NCBI RefSeq assembly: GCF_023218935.1
Contig: NZ_JAJIAL010000002.1
DNA length: 64,000 nucleotides
DNA from: Fructobacillus cardui
GTDB lineage: Bacteria > Bacillota > Bacilli > Lactobacillales > Lactobacillaceae
Direction: 5' to 3' (one strand)
Part shown: one piece after another, positions 58,770-64,000 of the stretch
Position numbering within the stretch: position 1 is the first letter of the stretch
How the letters are laid out: the number at the start of each line of letters is the position of its first letter
Made by a program: the position numbers and the translations under genes
The notes under the pieces: generated by a model
What the model saw: the letters and a program-made list of their open reading frames with translations, nothing else
What the model was told of the DNA's origin: nothing
Database searches by the model: none

Positions 58770-59069
58770 TTACGCGATGGAATCAATCTTCACGCGTGTA
58801 TATGGTTGGCGGTGTCCCTGCTTTGTGTGGGAATGCTTCTTAGGACGGTACTTGAAAGTAACAACCTTCTTTTCCTTCCCCTGCTTTTCAACAGTTCCAG
58901 AAACCTTAGCACCATCAACAAATGGGGTACCGATCTTTGAGTCAGTCAAGACGACTTGGTCGAAAACAACCTTGTCCCCTTCTTGTGCGTCCAACTTTTC
59001 AACAAAGATGGTATCGCCTTCAGCGACTTTGTATTGCTTGCCGCCAGTAACAATAATTGCGTAGGCCAT
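58770..59069 (-). CDS. rplU: 50S ribosomal protein L21
   Basis: A 99-residue L21: YAIIVTGGKQYKVAEGD at the N-terminus, DQVVLTDSKIGTPFVDGAKVSGTV in the middle and RPKKHSHTKQGHRQPYTRVKIDSI at the C-terminus. Ribosome site AAAGGAGAA. Leader with an L21-type hairpin fold upstream. First gene of the pair with rpmA. Confidence 0.97.
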   Translation of the reverse strand: MAYAIIVTGGKQYKVAEGDTIFVEKLDAQEGDKVVFDQVVLTDSKIGTPFVDGAKVSGTVEKQGKEKKVVTFKYRPKKHSHTKQGHRQPYTRVKIDSIA

Positions 59070-59084
59070 TATTGAATTCTCCTT

Positions 59085-59200
59085 TTATACTTAGACTCAC
59101 CATCTCGAGGCGGCTATCGCTAGCTTCTTGAACCTGAGATGTGTGGTTGTAGCTGCGCTAACAACTAATTAAGTTTATCAAAGTTCCCTCGTTTTATCAA
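59085..59200 (-). promoter_or_regulatory. L21 leader and promoter
   Basis: Promoter TTGATA (59195-59200), 17-nt spacer, TAAACT (59172-59177). The transcript begins near 59165 with a GTTGT...ACAAC hairpin (59146-59165), then a CATCTC/GAGATG stem (59101-59106 with 59135-59140) holding an inner GCTA/TAGC hairpin. This matches the general shape of the L21 leader family, implicated in autoregulation by L21. Confidence 0.65.
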
Positions 59201-59298
59201 GGAAATCTTTATTTTTAGCCGTTTTGACGCATAATCGAAGCAATGATTCCAATGTGCTTCCACTAATTTAGATTTATTTAATTTTGCGTCATTAGCAA

Positions 59299-59871
59299 CT
59301 AAACGTCAAAATCAAAAAGTAATAGTCCCGTCTTTTTCGTCCTCGTCATCGTTACCCGCCAAATTTCACGAAATTCTTCGAGAATTTCATCATAGGTCAG
59401 CGCCATCGAATCTTGTAGCCACAAAGACACACAAGCCCAAAAACCAGCGACAATGATTTCCCACTGATAAATCAAGTGTTTCTTTAATTTTTCATCACTT
59501 ACATCAGCCAAGGCCCGATCACGTTGTTCGCGTAGCGCAGCCATTAAATCAACCATTAAAGACTTATCCTGACCGTTATTCAAAACGGCATTATAGAATA
59601 TTCCTTGCGCTGAAATAACTTCCAACACTTCACGTACACGAAACTTTCCTTCAGTCTTTTCCGTAAACTGACGAATAAGTTCCCGATTGACATCATTGAT
59701 CAAGTCCGCCTTATTATTATAGTGTCGGTAAAAGGTTCCGCGAGTCACGCGACCCTTCAACAGTAATTCGGCAATTGAAAAACGATCTGTTCTTGATAAT
59801 AATTCAATCGCTGCTGAACGAAGAACCTGCCTTGAACGTAAGACACGAGCATCCGTTAACTTCTTAGTCAT
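59299..59871 (-). CDS. TetR family transcriptional regulator
   Basis: A 190-residue TetR-type regulator. N-terminal helix-turn-helix (VLRSAAIELLSRTDRFSIAELLLKGRVTRGTFYRHYNNKADLINDV) and an all-helical ligand domain with a C-terminal hydrophobic helix (YQWEIIVAGFWACVSLWLQD). Target genes unclear; upstream neighbours are pnuC and an SMR pump (same strand), a classical drug-pump context but without evidence of direct control. Ribosome site GGAGAAGT. Extended -10 TGTTATAAT about 55 nt upstream. Confidence 0.9.
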   Translation of the reverse strand: MTKKLTDARVLRSRQVLRSAAIELLSRTDRFSIAELLLKGRVTRGTFYRHYNNKADLINDVNRELIRQFTEKTEGKFRVREVLEVISAQGIFYNAVLNNGQDKSLMVDLMAALREQRDRALADVSDEKLKKHLIYQWEIIVAGFWACVSLWLQDSMALTYDEILEEFREIWRVTMTRTKKTGLLLFDFDV

Positions 59872-59970
59872 GTAACTTCTCCAATCTTTAAAAGGATAAA
59901 GCGATTCAACTTGTCTTGATTATAACAACAAAGAATTAAATTGACTTAAATATCAAGCAGATTAACACAA

Positions 59971-60012
59971 AAGGTCGAATAATTGTCGTAAACGACAATT
60001 ATCGACCTTTTT
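59971..60012. terminator. Bidirectional terminator after pnuC
   Basis: A perfect 19-bp stem AAAGGTCGAATAATTGTCG with its complement around TAAA; T-runs on both sides. Ends pnuC. Confidence 0.85.
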
Positions 60013-60042
60013 CGTTGGTAAAAATATGACAGCTACCAAGCC

Positions 60043-60807
60043 TTATTTAGCATCAGCTGCCTTAGTAGCTCGTGACCATGGCGAGAAGAGCAGGCCAATC
60101 ACATCGTTTCCTAAATAAAGGATATAAGTTGCAAACAAGACCCAGTTAGCGTCCCCCTGCAATGCCGTTACGCCCCAAAGAGTCACTGACATTAAGCCTT
60201 GCAACGTCCACATCCAATACTGTGAGTGGAACTTGGCAATCGTTAATCCAGCCCCTGTTACACCAATCGCAGCAGAGAAAGCATCAAGCCATGGCCGTGG
60301 AGAAATCAGCAAGTGTGTATCCATCATGAAAAGCAAGAAGAACGCCACTATGAACGTTACCAAGGCCAACAGCCAGCCGTTCGTATTCATCGCCTTAATT
60401 TTCCGGTTTTGCCAAGCATTACCGAAGAACATGAAATTCAAATCCAATGACACCACATAAACCATCTGCATCACGATATCAGAGTAGTTTTTTGAGTGAA
60501 AAGCGACAATAGAAATCAGAATTGCTGAGATAAAACCAAGCAAGCCGTTAATTCGCTTGTTGGCCGTAATAGCCAAAGTACAAGCAAAACCGATTGCTCC
60601 ACCAATCATAGACAAAATCGACAAAGTTTCCAAACCATGTGGGAAACCGGTAGCCAAAATGACTACTAGACCAATTGCCAACCAGATGTAAGATTGCTTA
60701 TCCCAACCAGAAAACCCCTCTTTATAATAAGACCAGGTGAAAATCTGTTTCATGTTCGTCTTTACGTCCTGCCATGTATAACCAGACGTCGATTGTTCGT
60801 TACTCAT
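60043..60807 (-). CDS. pnuC: Nicotinamide riboside transporter PnuC
   Basis: A 254-residue membrane protein with about 7 hydrophobic segments. Family features: GWDKQSYIWLAIGLVV, GGAIGFACTLAITANKRINGLLGFISAIL, QNRKIKAMNTNGW and AIGVTGAGLTIAKFHSQYWMWTL. Facilitates uptake of nicotinamide riboside for NAD synthesis, consistent with a lactic acid bacterium that cannot make NAD de novo. Ribosome site TGGAGGAGA. Downstream of the SMR gene by 42 bp, likely one transcript. Confidence 0.92.
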   Translation of the reverse strand: MSNEQSTSGYTWQDVKTNMKQIFTWSYYKEGFSGWDKQSYIWLAIGLVVILATGFPHGLETLSILSMIGGAIGFACTLAITANKRINGLLGFISAILISIVAFHSKNYSDIVMQMVYVVSLDLNFMFFGNAWQNRKIKAMNTNGWLLALVTFIVAFFLLFMMDTHLLISPRPWLDAFSAAIGVTGAGLTIAKFHSQYWMWTLQGLMSVTLWGVTALQGDANWVLFATYILYLGNDVIGLLFSPWSRATKAADAK

Positions 60808-60849
60808 AAATCTCCTCCAACGGCTCAGGGACAGTCTTCCCCGAACATT

Positions 60850-61176
60850 TTAATGTACGTTGCCAAAGATGTTAACCAAAACCACCCCTAGGACCAAAAA
60901 GGTCAGGCCAACGATTGTTTGCCAGTTCAAATGCACGTTGAACAAGACAACACTTAAGCACGTGACAACTAGTATACCACTTGCAGACCAGATTGCATAA
61001 GCGAGGTAAACGGGCATCGATTTGACGACAAGCGCCAAAAGGTAGAAGGATAGAGCATAGCAGCTAAGAGTCAAAATTGTCGGTAACAATTTTGTAAAAC
61101 CGGCCGTACTGCCAATCAAAGTCGTACCAGTCGTTTCAGCGATAATGGCCACGGCCAAATAAAAATAAGTTAACAT
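60850..61176 (-). CDS. Small multidrug resistance (SMR) transporter
   Basis: A 108-residue four-helix EmrE-type protein. The essential glutamate is in the first helix (VAIIAETTGTTLI, about residue 14), followed by LSCYALSFYLLALVVKSMPVYLAYAIWSASGI and a C-terminal helix. Typical length. Proton-coupled export of cationic compounds, or guanidinium export in the Gdx subgroup; the subgroup is not resolved here. Ribosome site AAAAGGAGA. First gene of the likely SMR-pnuC transcript. Confidence 0.88.
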   Translation of the reverse strand: MLTYFYLAVAIIAETTGTTLIGSTAGFTKLLPTILTLSCYALSFYLLALVVKSMPVYLAYAIWSASGILVVTCLSVVLFNVHLNWQTIVGLTFLVLGVVLVNIFGNVH

Positions 61177-61348
61177 TTCTATCTCCTTTTATGTCTGTAC
61201 CCACAATTATCAGTGATGAGCCTCTAGATAACAAGGATTTCCCTGTAACAATCAGCGAACGAACTTTCTCTTTTTCTGCTTAGCAAAATTCTAATAGTAA
61301 TTTTGCCTCTTTTTTGCTATTCTTAATAGTGTTAGATTTTTGTTATTT

Positions 61349-61422
61349 GCACTGGTAGCTCAGCTGGATAGAGCAGCCGGTTTCTACCCGGCAGGTCGAG
61401 GGTTCGACTCCCCCTCAGTGCA
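61349..61422 (+). tRNA. tRNA-Arg (anticodon UCU)
   Basis: GCACTGG acceptor arm pairs with TCAGTGC (one G-U), D arm AGCTCAGCTGGATAGAGC, anticodon stem GCCGG/CCGGC with loop TTTCTAC (anticodon TCT), variable GGTC, T arm GAGGGTTCGACTCCCCC; discriminator A. No encoded CCA. Its 3' end borders the prophage. Confidence 0.93.
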
Positions 61423-61470
61423 TCGAAAGCGTTGATATATCAATGTTTGTAACCCATATGGGGGACAAAC
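61423..61470. other. Probable prophage attachment region (3' side of tRNA-Arg)
   Basis: The tRNA-Arg 3' end is immediately followed by non-host-like sequence and phage lysis genes pointing away towards higher coordinates. tRNA 3' ends are common att sites, so the core is likely in the T arm/acceptor end near 61400-61425. The other att copy is outside the window; this is inference from context. Confidence 0.5.
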
Positions 61471-61479
61471 AGGGTACAT

Positions 61480-61558
61480 CAAACAAAAAAACACCCCAAA
61501 CTCAATCACGAAACTAGGGTGTTTTTTATTATTTTATGTACGCCCCGAAGGGCTTTTT
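61480..61558. terminator. Tandem terminators after tRNA-Arg
   Basis: AAAACACCC/GGGTGTTTT (61485-61525, long loop; works in both directions) and GCCC-CGAA-GGGC with seven T on the plus strand (about 61541-61558). Confidence 0.75.
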
Positions 61559-62110
61559 TTATTTAGCTTGCAAGGACGATAATTGCTTGCTAATCTCGTC
61601 CAACAACTTCATTTGCATCTTTTGGATTTCAAGATTGTTGGGTTGGTCTTCGTGAATAATATGGTCCAACTTTGAGTGAAGAATCCTGATTTCTTCTTCT
61701 GATTTCAAGTTGATGTGATAATCATTCTTCGAGTTCATCCGGTCATAGTCACTGGCACGATTCTGGCTCATCATAATCAATGGCGCCTGAAGTGCAGACA
61801 CCATAGATAAGAAGAGGTTAAGCAGAATGAATGGAAACGGGTCAAAATTAGCCCCAAATAGGTGTAATGAGTTGATTGTAATCCAACTAACCAGCACGAC
61901 GATAAAACCAATCAGGAACGTCCAACTACCGCCAAATTTGGCCACTCTATCAGCTACCTTTTGGCCAAATGTCATTGATTGCTGAACTTGCTTATCAACA
62001 TCAACAATATCATAGCTGTGGTCGTTCATCATTTTGCCCATTCGCTTGTCTAAACGATTGGTGTGCTTGTGGTCTTCTTTAATAATCTTATCAAGTTTAT
62101 CTTTATTCAC
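61559..62110 (-). CDS. DUF1003 membrane protein (prophage-borne)
   Basis: A 183-residue protein of the DUF1003 family. Two membrane segments (FLIGFIVVLVSWITINSLHLFG and FILLNLFLSMVSALQAPLIMMSQNRASDYDR) carry the family's conserved ALQAP(I)xMMSQNR sequence, followed by a soluble helical tail. Start GTG at 62110 with AGGAGAG. Function unknown. It lies between the endolysin gene and the tRNA, the usual place for genes expressed from the lysogen, so it may be a lysogenic-conversion gene. Confidence 0.85.
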   Translation of the reverse strand: MNKDKLDKIIKEDHKHTNRLDKRMGKMMNDHSYDIVDVDKQVQQSMTFGQKVADRVAKFGGSWTFLIGFIVVLVSWITINSLHLFGANFDPFPFILLNLFLSMVSALQAPLIMMSQNRASDYDRMNSKNDYHINLKSEEEIRILHSKLDHIIHEDQPNNLEIQKMQMKLLDEISKQLSSLQAK

Positions 62111-62122
62111 ATCACTCTCCTA

Positions 62123-63016
62123 TCAAGCATGATTCCAGAACTTGTCAGCATCAAACCAGATGATACCGTTGCCGTCTAAGAAATCAATTCCAACGGCGTT
62201 AGCGTTCTCTGAATAGCGGTCAATCGTACCAGATTGGTATTGTGGCTTGAACTGAACTTGAACACCATCTTCAAAAGTACGGCCATTTGGATCAGACAAA
62301 TCGTTCAACAAATCAGTTGGAATACCATTGTCTGTCCATGAGAATGGGTCAGCGCACAAGTCATCGTCCATCACTTGATAAATTCCGTTCACTCGTTGGC
62401 ACGTGTTGCAAGTGAATGGCCCACGCAGAACGAAACGGTCGCCACCAGCTTGGAACTTTTGGATTGCAGTTTGTGCCACTGGTTGTGATGCTGAAGTGGC
62501 TGTTTGAGTTGGCACATAACCACCACCATTGTTAATGGCATTAGCTCGGTCAGCAATTTCTTGCAACTTGCCAACCAATTGACCTGGACAGGCTGTGCTA
62601 ATGAACTGAGAGTGTGGGAACAAGTTCTTGTAAGGTACAACTTGACCAAATCCGTAACGCTTGGCAATGTCAGCTACCAACTTAGCACTCGATTCAACAG
62701 TGGCCTGTGAAATGTCGTAAGTTGGCGCACCGTTGATATTGCAATGTTCAATGCCAATTGAAGTCAAATTGGCATTCCAATCGCCCGCGTGCCATGCTGT
62801 GTTCTCTTCGTCTACATAGGAACGAATCTCGCCATTTGGCCCAATACCATAGTGAGCCGAAGCTGGGCGACTGTTCCAAATGCCAGGAACTGAATCATAG
62901 TCAGTCGTGGCCATATGGTGAATCACGATCTTATTAATCGAATTACCCTGCCGTCCCTGAGTGAAGTTAGGGAACGACTGGAATCCGTATTGTGTTGCTA
63001 ATCCTGATACTGTCAT
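62123..63016 (-). CDS. Phage endolysin, N-acetylmuramoyl-L-alanine amidase
   Basis: A 297-residue lysin. N-terminal Amidase_2 domain (about 20-165): NKIVIHHMATTDY (zinc His), WHAGDWN, IGIEHCN and the zinc-binding HSQFISTACPGQL near residue 140. A Gly/Thr/Gln linker (about 175-195) leads to a C-terminal domain (GDRFVLRGPFTCNTCQRVNGIYQV...GNGIIWFDADKFW) that looks like an SH3-type cell-wall-binding domain and contains two closely spaced cysteines (CNTC). No signal peptide, so it relies on the holin. The gene lies 12 bp after the DUF1003 start. Confidence 0.92.
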   Translation of the reverse strand: MTVSGLATQYGFQSFPNFTQGRQGNSINKIVIHHMATTDYDSVPGIWNSRPASAHYGIGPNGEIRSYVDEENTAWHAGDWNANLTSIGIEHCNINGAPTYDISQATVESSAKLVADIAKRYGFGQVVPYKNLFPHSQFISTACPGQLVGKLQEIADRANAINNGGGYVPTQTATSASQPVAQTAIQKFQAGGDRFVLRGPFTCNTCQRVNGIYQVMDDDLCADPFSWTDNGIPTDLLNDLSDPNGRTFEDGVQVQFKPQYQSGTIDRYSENANAVGIDFLDGNGIIWFDADKFWNHA

Positions 63017-63027
63017 GTTCTTCCTCC

Positions 63028-63339
63028 TTATTTGTTCAACTCTGCAATTGCTTTTTCGACATAGCTTTCAATTTCGGCCTGGGTGAACTTCCCAGCCAAT
63101 TTGTTATTAGCAATTCGTGAGGTTAAATCATCTACTGCCTTCTTTCGATTTGGCAACGTGTTCAAGTCTGAATTAGCCAATGCCGCTACCGCTTGGTTCG
63201 CCCATTCAGTAGCCGTCTTAACGTGTTCGTTGCGTGTGTGTGCCTTGATGTAGTTATTAAATTTGTAAATAGGCGTGGCAAATACAATAATCATCATCAA
63301 GCCGAAAGTAAGCAGTGATTGTGCGTCTGTAAAATTCAT
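63028..63339 (-). CDS. Phage holin, LLH family
   Basis: A 103-residue protein with one strong N-terminal membrane segment (LLTFGLMMIIVFATPIYKF) and a charged helical tail with the LLH-holin pattern (EWANQAVAALANSD...RKKAVDDLTSRIANNKLAGKFTQAEIESYVEKAIAELN). It forms the membrane lesion that lets the endolysin out. Ribosome site GGAGGAAT. Directly upstream of the endolysin. Confidence 0.88.
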   Translation of the reverse strand: MNFTDAQSLLTFGLMMIIVFATPIYKFNNYIKAHTRNEHVKTATEWANQAVAALANSDLNTLPNRKKAVDDLTSRIANNKLAGKFTQAEIESYVEKAIAELNK

Positions 63340-63370
63340 AAAATTCCTCCAAATAAAAAGAAGACCATTG

Positions 63371-63628
63371 CTAGTCTTCTTGATGTGATGTTTTTTCTAG
63401 AACAGTAATTCGTGTCTCGTGGTCATCCACTCGTTCATCAATTCGGTCAACGTCTGATTGCATCAACTTCAACGTTGAATTTAACCCGGCAAAACTCTCG
63501 TTCAACCGTTCCATTGAGCTTGTTAGTGGCTTAATAACCACGTATTTTAGCCCATAAGATAATGCGGTGATTGATGAAGCAATGATGCCAACAAGGCTCG
63601 CCCATTCGTCAATTCCCCAATTCTGCAT
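63371..63628 (-). CDS. XhlA-like phage membrane protein
   Basis: An 85-residue protein: one membrane segment (ASLVGIIASSITALSYGL) followed by a coiled coil (SMERLNESFAGLNSTLKLMQSDVDRIDERVDDHETRITVLE). This resembles haemolysin XhlA/second-holin proteins in lysis cassettes. Ribosome site AAGGGGGC near the ATG. Exact role is not certain; an antiholin is possible. Confidence 0.75.
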   Translation of the reverse strand: MQNWGIDEWASLVGIIASSITALSYGLKYVVIKPLTSSMERLNESFAGLNSTLKLMQSDVDRIDERVDDHETRITVLEKTSHQED

Positions 63629-63641
63629 TTAGCCCCCTTTT

Positions 63642-63770
63642 TTATCCAGAATAATCCTCGTTGGTTAGTTCTTTGTATTCATCAGTAGTGATATATCCAT
63701 ATTTCACACACGATTGAACGAAGGTCTTATCCACGTATTGTGGGTACAATCCTTTTACCATATCAAACAT
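63642..63770 (-). CDS. XkdX family protein
   Basis: A 42-residue ORF too short for many gene callers: MFDMVKGLYPQYV, then VKYGYITTDEYKELT. This is the XkdX pattern (small phage tail-associated protein after the receptor-binding region, usually before holins). Its ATG overlaps the stop of the preceding gene by 8 bp, with AGGAGGTG upstream. Role unknown. Confidence 0.88.
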   Translation of the reverse strand: MFDMVKGLYPQYVDKTFVQSCVKYGYITTDEYKELTNEDYSG

Positions 63771-64000
63771 TAGTAGCACCTCCTGTCACCGCTGTTGTCG
63801 ACTGTGATGCAGACTGACTAGCTGGTTGTACTACATTCGATTGCTTAGCTAGTTGAGCAGTCAATGAGGCGATTTGTGCTTTGTTCATTTCTGACTCAGC
63901 CTTCAATTGCACAATCAGTTGCAACAATTGTGCTAACTGTTGCTGGTTTGGGTCTACCTGTTGCTGGGCGTTTTTCTTTTGCTCGGCCAAGTAATCTTCC
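63763..64000 (-). CDS. Phage tail-region protein, C-terminal part (incomplete)
   Basis: Gln/Ala-rich sequence ending QSASQSTTAVTGGATNV. The frame remains open to the window edge (reads EDYLAEQKKNAQQQVD), so the ORF is partial and its 5' end lies outside. The position before XkdX suggests a tail or XkdW-like protein, but no signature is seen in this part. Confidence 0.7.
   Translation of the reverse strand, partial: EDYLAEQKKNAQQQVDPNQQQLAQLLQLIVQLKAESEMNKAQIASLTAQLAKQSNVVQPASQSASQSTTAVTGGATNV

Overview
The window looks like a low-to-mid GC Gram-positive chromosome from the lactic acid bacteria. I read it as the Leuconostoc/Fructobacillus/Weissella branch of Lactobacillaceae, with moderate confidence. 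The grounds are Shine-Dalgarno-rich Firmicute gene starts, T-box leaders, a LexA/BirA/YneF/YlbF/YutD gene complement, a mevalonate-pathway HMG-CoA synthase, a lysine-type MurE, and the absence of any respiratory or sporulation genes. Almost everything is housekeeping and lies on the minus strand. The last 2.4 kb is the lysis end of a prophage next to a tRNA-Arg gene.

Layout. 1-11.3 kb: end of a glucose-1-dehydrogenase-type SDR, a PdxK/ThiD kinase, topA, a decayed dprA, an Uup-type ABC-F ATPase, a cell-wall amidase (+), an orphan small-RNA locus, an unrecognised protein, an aldose-epimerase-like protein whose 3' end has been triplicated as a 37-bp tandem repeat, xerC, and a small unknown gene (+). 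11.4-22 kb: DUF711/ACT/nucleoside deoxyribosyltransferase cluster, mvaS, a second ABC-F protein, prmA-rsmE, a quinone-oxidoreductase-like enzyme, lepA. 22-27 kb: a T-box leader controlling a DUF2130 coiled-coil gene followed by glyQ-glyS. 27-34.6 kb: rpsB-tsf-pyrH-frr, an SPFH gene broken by one in-frame stop, GIY-YIG and TrmN6-like genes, plsC, yneF, lexA. 34.6-41 kb: a complete aspartate-to-threonine set, asd and thrC on one strand and hom-thrB-aspartokinase on the other. 41-50 kb: ylbF, a class A PBP, T-box-argS, DUF2187, coaBC, murE, a cation/proton antiporter with a structured leader. 50.2-50.6 kb: a type I toxin-antitoxin locus. 50.8-59.9 kb: dus, rdgB-birA-bioY with a BirA operator, yutD (very long tail)-yunD, pepP, rplU-rpmA, a TetR regulator. 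60-61.4 kb: pnuC, an SMR transporter, tRNA-Arg(UCU). 61.5-64 kb: prophage DUF1003 gene, endolysin, holin, XhlA-like protein, XkdX and a partial tail gene.

How the parts connect. Translation and cell-envelope functions dominate, and several are under RNA-level control visible in the sequence: two T-boxes, ribosomal-protein leaders, a candidate antiporter leader and a hairpin between the Shine-Dalgarno and start codon of aspartokinase. Four genes have a -10 box exactly 6-7 nt before the ATG and no Shine-Dalgarno, suggesting leaderless mRNAs. Two broken genes (dprA with three lesions, SPFH with one) suggest ongoing gene decay, including loss of natural competence. No CRISPR array, insertion sequence or rRNA operon was seen. 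No wholly new multi-gene system stands out; the most interesting items are regulatory: the orphan small RNA, the type I toxin locus with its overlapping leader ORF, the antiporter leader, the aspartokinase start and the DUF2130-glyQS T-box operon.
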